Notes: generated from the letters alone by a model not told the origin. A stretch of DNA of 64,000 nucleotides from Chryseomonas sp014190935 (GCF_014190935.1 NZ_JACHVV010000003.1:248001-312000), one strand, 5' to 3'. Positions 8,434-17,558 are shown, counted from the stretch's first letter. A program made the numbers and translations.

Positions 8434-9201
8434 ATGTCCGCGCCCGTCGCCCGTCTTCCCGTCGCCGAGAACGTCAGCCAGCAGATCGAACGCCTGGTGG
8501 TGGACGGGGTGCTCAAGGTCGGCCAGCCGCTGCCGTCCGAGCGGCGCCTGTGCGACAAGCTCGGCGTCTCGCGCACCGCCCTGCGCGAGGGCCTGGGGCT
8601 GCTGCGCGCCCGCGGCATCATCGAGACCCGCCACGGCCAGGGCAGCTTCGTTGCCCGCCTGGCGGCGCCAGCGGCGGAGAATCCGCTGCTGCACCTGTTC
8701 AGCAGCCAGCCGCGCACCCTTTATGACCTGCTGGAGGTCCGCGCCCTGCTGGAAGGCGAAGCCGCGCGCCTGGCCGCGCTGCGCGCCACCACCGCCGACC
8801 TGGTGCTCATCGGCCGCCGCTACGACGAGCTGTGCGCCGCCTGCCAGGATCCGGCGAGCCTGCCGGCGGAAACCCACGCCCGCCTCGACCACGCCTTCCA
8901 CCTGGCGATCAGCGAGGCCTCGCACAACCCGGTGCTGGTGCACACCCTGCAATCGCTCAACGAGCTGCTGCTGGGTTCGGTGTTCGCCTGCATCGCCAAT
9001 CTCTACCATCGGCCTCCGCAGCGCCGCGAAATCGACGCCCAGCATGCCCGCCTCTATGCCGCGGTGAGCCAGCGCCTGCCCGACGAAGCCCACGCCGCCG
9101 CCCGCGAGCACATCCACAGCGTCCGGGACAGCCTGCGCGAGATCGAGCAGGAAGAGCAGCGCCTGGTACGGGCCACCATGCGTCTGGAAGGCTGGACCTA
9201 G
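8434..9201 (+). CDS. glcC: FadR-family regulator of glycolate genes
   Basis: A 255-aa GntR/FadR-type regulator. The N-terminal winged helix (ENVSQQIERLVVDGVLKVGQPLPSERRL in outline) is followed by the helical FCD ligand-binding domain (LLEVRALLEGEAARLAA, and His-containing segments HARLDHAFHLAI and AAREHIH that usually hold the metal). Divergence from glcD and its family identify it as GlcC, which activates glc genes in response to glycolate. RBS AGGAAA precedes the ATG. Confidence 0.92.
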   Translation: MSAPVARLPVAENVSQQIERLVVDGVLKVGQPLPSERRLCDKLGVSRTALREGLGLLRARGIIETRHGQGSFVARLAAPAAENPLLHLFSSQPRTLYDLLEVRALLEGEAARLAALRATTADLVLIGRRYDELCAACQDPASLPAETHARLDHAFHLAISEASHNPVLVHTLQSLNELLLGSVFACIANLYHRPPQRREIDAQHARLYAAVSQRLPDEAHAAAREHIHSVRDSLREIEQEEQRLVRATMRLEGWT

Positions 9202-9347
9202 CGAAAAAGGCTCGCCGGCAAAGGTCGGCGCCAGAGCCGCTGCCCGTCAGCCCAGGGTGCGCCCCGTCCCTCCGGTGGGCGCAACATCTTGCAACTGCCC
9301 TGCCCCGCCCCCATGCTTAGCCGACCTTTCCCCAGCTCTCGGCCCTA

Positions 9348-10712
9348 ATGGACCCTTCCACCAGTCTCGCCTCGACGTTGTTCGCCGACCTCGGCCTCGT
9401 GTTCTTCGCCTTCTTCCTCGTGCTGCTCAACGGCTTCTTCGTCGCCGCCGAGTTCGCCATGGTCAAGCTGCGCGCCACCCGCGTGGAGGCCATCGCCAAG
9501 AAGCATGGCTGGCGCGGGCGCATTCTCAAGAAGGTGCACAACCAGCTCGACGCCTACCTTTCCGCCTGCCAGCTCGGCATCACCCTGGCCTCCCTGGGCC
9601 TGGGCTGGGTCGGCGAGCCAGCCTTCGCCGAATTGCTCGAACCCCTGCTCGGCGCCGTCGGCGTCAGCAGCCCCGAGGTGATCCACGGCGTCGCCTTCTT
9701 CTCGGCGTTCTTCATCATCTCCTACCTGCACATCGTGGTCGGCGAGCTGGCGCCCAAGTCCTGGGCGATCCGCAAGCCCGACCTGCTCTCGCTGTGGACG
9801 GCGGTGCCGCTGTACCTCTTCTACTGGCTGATGTATCCGGCCATCTGGCTGCTCAACGCCAGCGCCAACGGCATCCTGCGCATCGCCGGCCAGGGCGAGC
9901 CGGGCGCGCACCACGAGCACCACTACAGCCGCGACGAACTCAAGCTGATCCTGCACTCCAACCGCGCCACCGATCCGGACAGCCGGGTGCTGGCCTCGGC
10001 GGTGGAACTGGGCGAGCTGGAGGTGGTGGACTGGGCCAATTCCCGCGAGGACCTCATCTACCTGGACAGCAAGGCCAGCCTGGACGAGATCCTCACCCAG
10101 ATCCGCCGCTCCAAGTACAGCCGCTATCCGGTCTATGACGAAGACAGCCAGACCTTTACCGGAGTGCTGCACATCAAGGACCTGCTCCTGGCCATCGCCG
10201 GCCTGGACAGTGAAGCCGCCTCCTTCGACCTCGACGACCTGGTGCATCCGCTGGAGCGGGTGACCAAGCACATGCCGCTGTCCGACCTGCTGGAGCAATT
10301 CCGCCGCGGCGGCGCGCACTTCGTGCTGGTGGAGGAAGCCGACCACAAGGTCATCGGCTTCCTGACCATGGAAGACGTGCTCGAGGTCCTGGTGGGCGAC
10401 ATCCAGGACGAACACCGCAAGACCGAACGCGGCGTGGTCGCCTACCAGCCGGGCAAGCTGCTGGTGCGCGGCGACACCCCGCTGTTCAAGGTCGAGCGAC
10501 TGCTGGGCATCGATCTGGATCACGTCGAGGCCGAGACCCTGGCCGGCCTGATCTACGACAGCCTGAAGCGCGTTCCGGAAGAGGAGACGGTGCTGGAGGC
10601 CGAGGGATTGCGCATCATCGTCAAGAAGATGAAGGGTCCCAAGATCGTCCTGGCCAAGGTCATCAAGCTGGATCCCAAGGACGTTCGCCGGCGCCAGCCG
10701 GAGGAGCGCTGA
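9348..10712 (+). CDS. CNNM/CorC-type transmembrane protein (hemolysin family)
   Basis: A 454-aa integral membrane protein. The N-terminal DUF21/CNNM domain has several hydrophobic segments (LVFFAFFLVLLNGFFVAAEF first). Two CBS domains follow (about residues 210-340, with SKYSRYPVYDE and GAHFVLVEEADHKVIGFLT), then a C-terminal CorC_HlyC FAD-like domain (KLLVRGDTPLFKVERLLG). Relatives export or help efflux of Mg2+/Co2+; the hemolysin label is historical. It stands alone between glcC and a convergent diguanylate cyclase gene. No strong ribosome binding site precedes the ATG. Confidence 0.88.
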   Translation: MDPSTSLASTLFADLGLVFFAFFLVLLNGFFVAAEFAMVKLRATRVEAIAKKHGWRGRILKKVHNQLDAYLSACQLGITLASLGLGWVGEPAFAELLEPLLGAVGVSSPEVIHGVAFFSAFFIISYLHIVVGELAPKSWAIRKPDLLSLWTAVPLYLFYWLMYPAIWLLNASANGILRIAGQGEPGAHHEHHYSRDELKLILHSNRATDPDSRVLASAVELGELEVVDWANSREDLIYLDSKASLDEILTQIRRSKYSRYPVYDEDSQTFTGVLHIKDLLLAIAGLDSEAASFDLDDLVHPLERVTKHMPLSDLLEQFRRGGAHFVLVEEADHKVIGFLTMEDVLEVLVGDIQDEHRKTERGVVAYQPGKLLVRGDTPLFKVERLLGIDLDHVEAETLAGLIYDSLKRVPEEETVLEAEGLRIIVKKMKGPKIVLAKVIKLDPKDVRRRQPEER

Positions 10713-10724
10713 GGCGGCGCGGCT

Positions 10725-12626
10725 TCAGCCGCGTCCGCTGCCCAGTTCCGGCAGACCATCGCTCAGGCAGACACGATTGCGCCCGCCGCGCTTGGCCGTG
10801 TAGAGCGCCCGATCGGCGTCTTCCAGGAGCCCCAGGCCATGTTCGAGATTGCTCGGCACGGCCACCGCGACCCCGATGCTGATCGACGGCCGCAGGCGGC
10901 CCTGCTCGGTCTGCAACTCCAGCCCGGCCACGTCCTTGCGGATGCGTTCCGCCAGCGTCCGGGCCGCCAGCTGATCGCTCCCGGGCAGGGCGATGACGAA
11001 TTCCTCGCCGCCATAGCGCGCCGCCACCTCCCCCGCCCGCTGGACGTGCTGGCGCAACACCTCGGCCACGCACCTCAGGCATTCGTCGCCCAGGGTGTGG
11101 CCATGGGTATCGTTGACCGCCTTGAAGTGGTCGATGTCCACCAGCAGCACCGCCAGCGGCAGTTCGGCGCGGATGGCGCGGCGGATCTCCTGCTGGAAGA
11201 GTCGCTCGAAGTGCCGGCGATTGCCGAGTCCGGTCAGGGGATCGGTCTGGCTCTGGTGCAGCAATTCGCGATTCAGTCGCTCCAGGGAGGCCTTGGCCTG
11301 CTGCAATTCCACGGTGCGCAGCGCCACCCGCAACTCCAACTCGACAAAGGAGGCCTCGCGCTCCCGGGCCAGGGCGGTGGAGGCTTCCAGCGCCTGCCGC
11401 TGCGCCTCGATCCGCGCCCGCCGCTGCAGACTCAGGCCCTCGGTGAGCCCCAGCGACAGCATCACGAAGCCCAGGGCGAAACCGGCCATCTGCCCATGGA
11501 AGGCCAGGCTGTCGGCGGCCAGCCAGCCGGCCACGGCCAGCAGCTGGATCGAGCTGCCCAGCAACAGCAGGGCCCAGGCGGCGCTGAACCACAGCGCCAT
11601 GCGGCTGCCGCGCAACGCCAGGTAGGTGGTGGTGCCCAGCAGCCCCAGGCAACTCAACGCCATCATGCCGAGCATTTCCTGGAAGCTCAGCAGGTGTGGC
11701 CAGATCAGCGTGATGACCAGCGCCACATTCCAGTAGCCGATCAGCAGGCGATTGCCGAAATCAATCCAGCGGCCGCCGTGATAGAGACTGAGCAGATAAC
11801 GCACGAACAAGCCGCCACTCAGAAAGCACAGGGCCGCGAAGGCCAGGTGCGCACGCAAGGCGAAGGCCGGACTCTCCGGCCAGAGTTGCCAGGCGCCATA
11901 GCCGCTGGTGACCGCCTGATAGCCGATGACGCTGAGCAGATAGAGGGCGTACCAGCCAAAGCCCGAGCGGCGGCCGAACCCCCACAGCGTGAGGGTCAGC
12001 AAGAGGATGGTGATCAGACAGCCAAAGAAGCTGCCGACCAGCCAGGCATCCTGCTGCGCCTCGCGCAGATAGGTGGCCGGCGTCACCAGGCGCAGCGGCA
12101 GGACAAAGGTCTCCCGCGAATCCAGCCGCAGGTAGACCTCCTCCACGGCGCCGGCGGTCGGCGCCAGGGCGAACATCAGCTGGCGCCCGGGCAGCGCCCG
12201 TTGCGTCGCCGGCAGCGCTAGGCCGCTCTGCTGCAGCGGACTCCAGCGACCATCGGCATCGCGGCTGCGCAGGTCCAGGCGATCCAGCACCGGCCAGGTC
12301 GGAATCAGCCACCAGGCCTGGTCGTCGCGGCCCTGGATGGCGAAGCGCAGCCAGAGCCCCTGGCGACCGTCATGGAGCAGCATTTCCAGCTCGTCGGGCG
12401 CGTGCCAGCCGTCCTCGCCCCCGCGTGGGCGCGCGGCGGCCTCGGCAAAGGTCAGACTAGCGGGCGCCTTGAGAATCTCCAGCGCCGGCCGGGGATCGTA
12501 GCTGCGCGCCGGATCGTCGAGCCGCAGCACCTGCGCCTGGCCGTCGAGGGCGATCAGCAGCCATACCAGCAGGTGCAAGGCCCGATTGCGCCCACCGGCG
12601 CGCAGGGCGGCCAGGAATCCATTCAT
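10725..12626 (-). CDS. 7TM-DISM diguanylate cyclase
   Basis: A 633-aa membrane enzyme predicted to make cyclic di-GMP. It has a signal segment (LHLLVWLLIALDGQAQV), a periplasmic 7TMR-DISMED2-like sensor domain, about seven transmembrane helices, a short coiled coil (about 420-465), and a GGDEF domain opening with DPLTGLGNRRHFERLF. The active site reads GGEEF at about residues 539-543, a functional variant. The inhibitory I-site position reads RAGE rather than RxxD, so product inhibition may be weakened. The start MNGFLAAL is chosen over an upstream codon lacking conserved sequence. Confidence 0.9.
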   Translation of the reverse strand: MNGFLAALRAGGRNRALHLLVWLLIALDGQAQVLRLDDPARSYDPRPALEILKAPASLTFAEAAARPRGGEDGWHAPDELEMLLHDGRQGLWLRFAIQGRDDQAWWLIPTWPVLDRLDLRSRDADGRWSPLQQSGLALPATQRALPGRQLMFALAPTAGAVEEVYLRLDSRETFVLPLRLVTPATYLREAQQDAWLVGSFFGCLITILLLTLTLWGFGRRSGFGWYALYLLSVIGYQAVTSGYGAWQLWPESPAFALRAHLAFAALCFLSGGLFVRYLLSLYHGGRWIDFGNRLLIGYWNVALVITLIWPHLLSFQEMLGMMALSCLGLLGTTTYLALRGSRMALWFSAAWALLLLGSSIQLLAVAGWLAADSLAFHGQMAGFALGFVMLSLGLTEGLSLQRRARIEAQRQALEASTALAREREASFVELELRVALRTVELQQAKASLERLNRELLHQSQTDPLTGLGNRRHFERLFQQEIRRAIRAELPLAVLLVDIDHFKAVNDTHGHTLGDECLRCVAEVLRQHVQRAGEVAARYGGEEFVIALPGSDQLAARTLAERIRKDVAGLELQTEQGRLRPSISIGVAVAVPSNLEHGLGLLEDADRALYTAKRGGRNRVCLSDGLPELGSGRG

Positions 12627-12814
12627 GGGGCGGCATCCACAGCCTGGAGGAAGGGAAGGCAGCTGTAGCACCAGTGCCCTGGAGGAAAAAGCGAGGTGAT
12701 AGCATAACGCCACCAACCCTGCTCCTGCCAAGGGATTTCTATAGGCGACAAGGGGCCCGGGTCCCGGACGGACTCGATGGCATCAACCTGTCTGGAATGC
12801 CCTGGAGCGCGGAC

Positions 12815-13702
12815 TCAGCGGTCGCCCAGCGCCATGTTGGGTAGGGCCGCCAGCGGCCGCACGAAACGGAAGGGAATGGAGACCATTTCGCCGCCCGTGT
12901 GGGCCTGGACGACGAAGTGCAGATGGGGTCCGGTGCTGCGACCGGTGTTGCCCGACTCCGCCAGGGGCGTGCCGATCTCCACCCGCTCGCCGGGCCGCAC
13001 CTTGACCGAGCCGCGGCGCAGGTGCAGGTAGGCGCTCTGGCTGCCGTCCTCGTGGGCGATGCGCACGAAGTTGCCGGAGGGGTTAGGACCATGGCCGAAC
13101 TGGCCGTTTTCCACGTCGATCACCGTGCCGGCCCGGGCGGCGCTGATCGGCGTGCCCTCGGGCATGGCGATGTCCACGGCATAGCGACCCTTGGGCGTGT
13201 TGTGGCTGAAATCGCCGCCGGCGCCCTGGGTCACGTAGTAGACACCCTGGCGCCAGGGCCAGGCATAGCCATAGCCGATGCCGTTATCGGCACCGCCCGG
13301 AGCGCCCGTCGCCAGCGGCGGCAGGGTGCCGACCGGCAGTTGCGGACTGTAGCTGAATGCCTGGTCGAAGTGCATGGGAAAGCCCTGCTGCCGCTTGCGG
13401 ATCACCGCCAGCTGCACCGTGGAGCGTGGCTCGATGACCTGCCGGATCGGGCGCTCGGCACCGGCCACGTTGACGGTGCGCTGCAGGCGCAGCTCGACCC
13501 GCACGGGCACGTCGAAATCGTTGCGGACCTCGAAGATGCGGCCTTCACTGGCATTGCGCACCTTGAGCTTGACCTGCCCCTTGCGGGCCGGGCTCTTAAC
13601 GGAGGTCTTGGTCAGGGTCGCCTTTTCGGCAGCCGGCGCGAGGGCGGGCATGGTCAGGGCGAGGGTCAGGCAGGAGATCAGGGCGGTCAGGCGTCGGTCC
13701 AT
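12815..13702 (-). CDS. Secreted M23-family metallopeptidase (copy 1)
   Basis: A 295-aa periplasmic protein with a signal peptide (MDRRLTALISCLTLALTMPA...). Its C-terminal LytM/M23 peptidase domain has the zinc motifs HNTPKGRYAVD (HxxxxxxxxD type) and HLHF, so it is probably a peptidoglycan endopeptidase. The mid-region is a beta-rich domain of unknown role. It is closely related to the protein at 14861-15826 over the last 120 residues. Catalytic residues look intact; substrate and partner are unknown. Confidence 0.85.
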   Translation of the reverse strand: MDRRLTALISCLTLALTMPALAPAAEKATLTKTSVKSPARKGQVKLKVRNASEGRIFEVRNDFDVPVRVELRLQRTVNVAGAERPIRQVIEPRSTVQLAVIRKRQQGFPMHFDQAFSYSPQLPVGTLPPLATGAPGGADNGIGYGYAWPWRQGVYYVTQGAGGDFSHNTPKGRYAVDIAMPEGTPISAARAGTVIDVENGQFGHGPNPSGNFVRIAHEDGSQSAYLHLRRGSVKVRPGERVEIGTPLAESGNTGRSTGPHLHFVVQAHTGGEMVSIPFRFVRPLAALPNMALGDR

Positions 13703-14050
13703 GGCATAGGGCCACCATGATGGGCAAGGACAGAACCTAACAAAGCCGTGCAGGGTGAGCGATGGCCAAACCTCGGCTTTGTGAAGCCGCTGGCAAAGCA
13801 TCGTCGGAATAAAAAAGCGTGGCACTCAAATCCCTGTGCCACGCTGCCACCGATCGGACGGTAGTTCAAATACAGGCCTGACGTTTCAGGCGGGCCAGCC
13901 AGGCGGTAGGTGTTCTGTGCGACACTCCCGCGTGAGGCATGTCTTCGGCGTGCAGAGGGATCTCCCCTGGGCTTGCCTAATGCTCCGGCCATAGTGCTGC
14001 AGGTTAGGTCCTAGCGCCTTGACCATGCCCAACCGAAACGGACAGCTGTT
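13703..14050. other. Intergenic region with no convincing protein gene
   Basis: This 348-nt gap separates the first M23 gene from the divergent AraC gene. Open frames here have no recognisable sequence. It contains the strong minus-strand terminator at 13811-13845 and, just upstream of that on the same strand, a 6-bp hairpin at 13876-13891 (GCCTGA AACG TCAGGC). The combination suggests a small RNA rather than a protein gene. Confidence 0.5.
13811..13845 (-). terminator. Strong orphan intrinsic terminator (possible small RNA 3' end)
   Basis: Read on the minus strand, AGCGTGGCAC, a 10-nt loop and GTGCCACGCT form a perfect 10-bp stem followed by a run of six T. This is a textbook Rho-independent terminator. 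No minus-strand gene lies upstream before the divergent AraC gene, so it must end a non-coding transcript starting somewhere in about 13850-14050. I saw no clear promoter and cannot name an RNA family. Confidence 0.75.
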
Positions 14051-14851
14051 ATGCAGGAACAGACAATCGACCGGTCGCGGAGCGTCGTGGCGGATGCGCC
14101 CATCCCGCCCGCCGGTCCCCTGGTATCCCAGCTCAGCACCTTCGCCCATGGCCAGGTATGGCCGCCCCATGTGCACGATCAGGCGCACTTGATGTACACG
14201 GTCAACGGCGTGCTGGAGGTCACCACCCACGAAGGGGTCTGGTACGTGCCGCCCAAGCAGGCGATCTGGATCCCGCCGCGCATCGAGCACCAGGCACGGG
14301 CCAACGGCGAGGCCACCCTGCAGGTGGTGATCATCGAATTGCCGAGCGGCCTGCCCTGTCCCCAGGCGGCCACCCGCATGGTGCTCATCTCGCCGCTGCT
14401 GCGCGAATTGCTGCGCTGCCTAAGACGCGGCGGCGCCTCCTACGGCGAAGCCGAACTCGGCAGTCACGTGCGGGCGCTGATGCTGGCGGAACTGGTGTTT
14501 CTCGAAGAGACCGCCCTGCACCTACCGGCGCTGGCCGACCGGCGGCTGCGTGCCATCCAGACCAGTCTGCACGCCGATCCCGCCGACGACACGGCGCTGG
14601 CGACCTGGGCGCAGCAACTGCACCTCTGCTCGCGCAGTCTGGCGCGGCTGTTCCTCAAGGAAACCGGCACCAGCTTTTCCACCTGGCGCCAGCATACCCG
14701 GCTGATGCTGGCCCTGCCGCGCCTGGCCGCCGGCGAGCCGGTGACCCGGGTGGCCCTGGATCTGGGCTATGCCTCGCCCTCGGCCTTTACCCGGATGTTT
14801 CGCCGGGTACTGGGCGTCTCGCCGAGCGAGTACCTCGACGCCCAAGGCTGA
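14051..14851 (+). CDS. AraC-family transcriptional regulator
   Basis: A 266-aa regulator. The N-terminal half is a cupin sensor (WPPHVHDQAHLMYTVNGVLEV and YVPPKQAIWIPPRIEHQ). The C-terminal half has two helix-turn-helix motifs, LHLCSRSLARLFLKETGTSF and RVALDLGYASPSAFTRMFRR. The ligand is unknown. It sits between, and opposite to, the two M23 peptidase genes, ending 9 nt from the stop of the second. The ATG has only a weak ribosome binding site. Confidence 0.88.
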   Translation: MQEQTIDRSRSVVADAPIPPAGPLVSQLSTFAHGQVWPPHVHDQAHLMYTVNGVLEVTTHEGVWYVPPKQAIWIPPRIEHQARANGEATLQVVIIELPSGLPCPQAATRMVLISPLLRELLRCLRRGGASYGEAELGSHVRALMLAELVFLEETALHLPALADRRLRAIQTSLHADPADDTALATWAQQLHLCSRSLARLFLKETGTSFSTWRQHTRLMLALPRLAAGEPVTRVALDLGYASPSAFTRMFRRVLGVSPSEYLDAQG

Positions 14852-14860
14852 CCCCCGCGC

Positions 14861-15826
14861 TCAGGGTCCGCCGACGGCGAAATTGGGCAGGCTGTCCACC
14901 GCCTGGGCGAAACGGAAGGGGATGGATTCGACCGCCTCGCCGGTGTTGCGCTGGACCACGAAGTGCAGGTGCGGCCCGGTGCTGCGCCCGGTGTTGCCGG
15001 AAGACGCCAGCGCCTGCCCTGGGCGCACCCACTGGCCTTCGGCGACCTTGATCGACCCCCGCTGCAGGTGCAGGTAGACGCTCATGGTGCCGTCGTCGTG
15101 GAGGATGCGCACGAAGTTGCCGGAGGGGTGATTGCCGCGCCCGTCCTGGTCGTTCTCCACCTCCACCACCTGACCGGCGCGCGAGACCACGATGGGCGTG
15201 CCCTCGGGCATGGCGATGTCCACCGCATAGCGACTCTTGGGCGTGTTGTGGCTGAAGCCGCCGCCGGCGCCCTGGCTGACGTTGAAGGGACCGCCCAGCC
15301 AGGGCAGCGGATAGGCGAAACCGGAGGCGAAGACCGGGGTGGCACTGCCCATCAGGGTGGTGAGCTGCGGGGTATAGCGCTGCGGACGACCCGGGTCGGG
15401 CGCGATCAGGGTCGCTAGGCGCGTCAGGCTGCGCGCCGGCAGGACCTTGCGGATGGGCGTCTCGCCGACCCCACTGACATTCTGCAGCGCCGAGAGGCGC
15501 AGGGTGACGGTCACCGGCAGGAAGCTATCGTTGCGCACCTCCAGCACCGTGCCGCCGGCATAGTGCCGCGGCTGCAGCTTGACCCGCTGGTCGAGCCGCT
15601 CGATCGGATCGTCGCTGAAGGTCATCACCTTGGCGCCCTTCTGCGCCTTGTCGGTGTAGGTGACCACGCCGTTGGCATCGACGTACTTGTAGATGGGCGC
15701 CGCCAGGACGGGGCCCGAGAGGGCGAGCGACAGCAGCAGCAGCAGGCGACAGGCAAGGGGCATGGGCAGGGCGTCAGAAATCCGCGGTGTCTCAGCGCGA
15801 AGCAGTCTCCGTGCCAGGCCCTTCAT
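14861..15826 (-). CDS. Secreted DUF4124/M23-family metallopeptidase (copy 2)
   Basis: A protein of up to 321 aa with an export signal (MPLACRLLLLLSLALSG...), an N-terminal DUF4124 segment (IYKYVDANGVVTYTDK), a beta-rich middle and a C-terminal M23 domain with HNTPKSRYAVD and HLHF. Two starts are possible: the ATG at 15826 has a good GGGGG ribosome binding site but a long basic leader; the ATG at 15763 gives a more typical signal peptide (300 aa). It closely resembles the protein at 12815-13702, but only this copy has the DUF4124 segment. Likely a cell-wall endopeptidase. Confidence 0.85.
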   Translation of the reverse strand: MKGLARRLLRAETPRISDALPMPLACRLLLLLSLALSGPVLAAPIYKYVDANGVVTYTDKAQKGAKVMTFSDDPIERLDQRVKLQPRHYAGGTVLEVRNDSFLPVTVTLRLSALQNVSGVGETPIRKVLPARSLTRLATLIAPDPGRPQRYTPQLTTLMGSATPVFASGFAYPLPWLGGPFNVSQGAGGGFSHNTPKSRYAVDIAMPEGTPIVVSRAGQVVEVENDQDGRGNHPSGNFVRILHDDGTMSVYLHLQRGSIKVAEGQWVRPGQALASSGNTGRSTGPHLHFVVQRNTGEAVESIPFRFAQAVDSLPNFAVGGP

Positions 15827-15839
15827 CGTGCCCCCTGCC

Positions 15840-16760
15840 CTAGGCGCCCGGCACGTAGTGCCGTTGGGCGGTGCCCTTGGCGATCAGCCGTGACAGGTAG
15901 TCGAGCTTGGCCGGGTCGCGGTCGATGAAACGGAAGTTGACCTGCACCCACTCGCTGGCCGGCGTCGCTTCCACCGCGCTGAGGGAATGCAGATAGCCGT
16001 TGAGGCGCGCCACGTCGTCACCGTCTTCGCCCTGCTCCAGGTCGAGCACGGCGGTTTCCAGGATCTGCGGCAGCGGATCGCCACGGCGGACTACCAGCAG
16101 GGCCTCCTTGATGCTGATGGCCTTGATCAGGCAGGCCATGCTGGCGTTGGGCAGCCGCAGCTGGCCCTGGCCGAAGTTGGCGGCGGGCTTACCGCGGGCG
16201 GGTGGCGGCGGCGCGCCGCCGGTAAGCAGGGCGGCACTGGAGGCGGCGGCCGGCGCCGCGACCGGTGCGGCGCCGGCCTGGACCACGTCGCTGCGGCCGG
16301 CGGTCAGGGCACCGAGGGAGTCATTGGCGAAACCGGTGGCCGGGCGCGGCTGGGCGCCGGCCTGCAGTTCGGCGAGCTTGCCGGTACGCTGCAGGGCCTT
16401 CTTGACCTTGGCCGCCAGCTGTTCGTTGGAGAAGGGCTTGCCCATGTAGTCGGACACGCCGGCCTGGATGGCCTGGACGACGTTTTCCTTGTCGCCGCGG
16501 CTGGTGACCATGATGAAGGGCACGCCCTTGTGGTCCGGCTGGGCACGAAACCAGCTCAGCAATTCCAGACCGGTCATGCCGGGCATTTCCCAGTCGCAGA
16601 GGATGAGGTCGAAGCGCTGCTTGCCGAGCATCGTCTGGGCGCGGCGACCATCGGCCGCCTCGTCCACCGTCAGCCCGGGAAACAGGTTGCGCAGGCCCTT
16701 CTTGATCAGATCGCGAATGAAGGGCGCATCATCCACCACCAGTACGTTCAACTTGCTCAT
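15840..16760 (-). CDS. Response regulator with uncharacterised C-terminal domain
   Basis: A 306-aa protein. Residues 1-125 are a CheY-like receiver (VLVVDDAPFIRD, phospho-acceptor Asp56 in ILCDWEMPG, Lys in MGKPFSNEQ). A Pro/Ala-rich linker (about 130-200) leads to a C-terminal domain (VQVNFRFIDRDPAKLDYLSRLI) that looks PilZ-like, though I see no clear RxxxR c-di-GMP motif. It has no DNA-binding helix-turn-helix. P. aeruginosa has a similar response regulator beside phoU. No cognate kinase is adjacent. Confidence 0.75.
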   Translation of the reverse strand: MSKLNVLVVDDAPFIRDLIKKGLRNLFPGLTVDEAADGRRAQTMLGKQRFDLILCDWEMPGMTGLELLSWFRAQPDHKGVPFIMVTSRGDKENVVQAIQAGVSDYMGKPFSNEQLAAKVKKALQRTGKLAELQAGAQPRPATGFANDSLGALTAGRSDVVQAGAAPVAAPAAASSAALLTGGAPPPPARGKPAANFGQGQLRLPNASMACLIKAISIKEALLVVRRGDPLPQILETAVLDLEQGEDGDDVARLNGYLHSLSAVEATPASEWVQVNFRFIDRDPAKLDYLSRLIAKGTAQRHYVPGA

Positions 16761-16832
16761 CGGTCACTCCATGCCAAGTCTTCCAGCATAGCAGGCAGGT
16801 CCGGGACGCCACCCGGGGAGTGACCGGGCGGA

Positions 16833-17558
16833 TCATTCGCGCGACCGATTGACCTCTTCGGCCATGCGCTTGAGGCCCATGTGCCGTACGTCGGTGCCCT
16901 GCACCAGGTAGATCACCAGTTCGGCGATGTTGCGCGCATGGTCGCCGACCCGTTCCAGCGAGCGCAGCACCCAGATGATGCTCAGCACGCGGGAGATGGA
17001 GCGCGGGTCTTCCATCATGTAGGTGGCCAGTTCGCGCAGCGCGGACTTGTATTCGCGGTCGATCAGCTTGTCGTACTGGGCCACCGAGAGGGCCAGGTCG
17101 GCGTCGAAGCGGGCGAAGGCGTCCAGCGCCTGGTGGACCATCTTGCGCACCTGTTCGCCGATGTGGCGGACCTCGACGTAGCCGCGCGGGGCCTCGCCGT
17201 CCTCGGTCAGCTCGATGGCGCGACGGGCGATCTTGGAGGCCTCGTCGCCGATGCGCTCCAGGTCGATCACCGACTTGGAGATGCTGATGATCAGGCGCAG
17301 GTCGGAGGCCGCGGGCTGCCGCCGGGCCAGGATGCGCAGGCATTCCTCGTCGATGCCACGCTCCATGATGTCGATCTGGTCGTCGATGGCGCGCACCTGG
17401 TGCGCCAGGCCGGCATCGGCGTCGATCACCGCGCGCACGGCGTCGCTGACCTGCTTTTCCACCAGACCGCCCATGGCCAGCAGGTGGCTGCGGACCTCTT
17501 CCAGTTCGACGTTGTATTGCTGGGAGATGTGCTGCGTGTGGCCTTCTTTGTTGATCAT
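16833..17558 (-). CDS. phoU: Phosphate-signalling regulator PhoU
   Basis: A 241-aa helical protein that links the Pst transporter to PhoR and keeps the Pho response off when phosphate is plentiful. The sequence MINKEGHTQHISQQYN at the start is nearly that of other pseudomonads. Two PhoU repeats carry the metal-binding E/DxxxD motifs (SVIDLERIGDEASKIA and RSLERVGDHARNIAE). It is the last gene of the pst cluster, 58 nt after pstB. Confidence 0.96.
   Translation of the reverse strand: MINKEGHTQHISQQYNVELEEVRSHLLAMGGLVEKQVSDAVRAVIDADAGLAHQVRAIDDQIDIMERGIDEECLRILARRQPAASDLRLIISISKSVIDLERIGDEASKIARRAIELTEDGEAPRGYVEVRHIGEQVRKMVHQALDAFARFDADLALSVAQYDKLIDREYKSALRELATYMMEDPRSISRVLSIIWVLRSLERVGDHARNIAELVIYLVQGTDVRHMGLKRMAEEVNRSRE

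Noticed and set aside
13687..13992. Minus-strand 101-codon open frame upstream of the M23 gene
   Set aside because: It has no recognisable sequence and runs straight across the strong intrinsic terminator at 13811-13845, so a non-coding RNA fits better.
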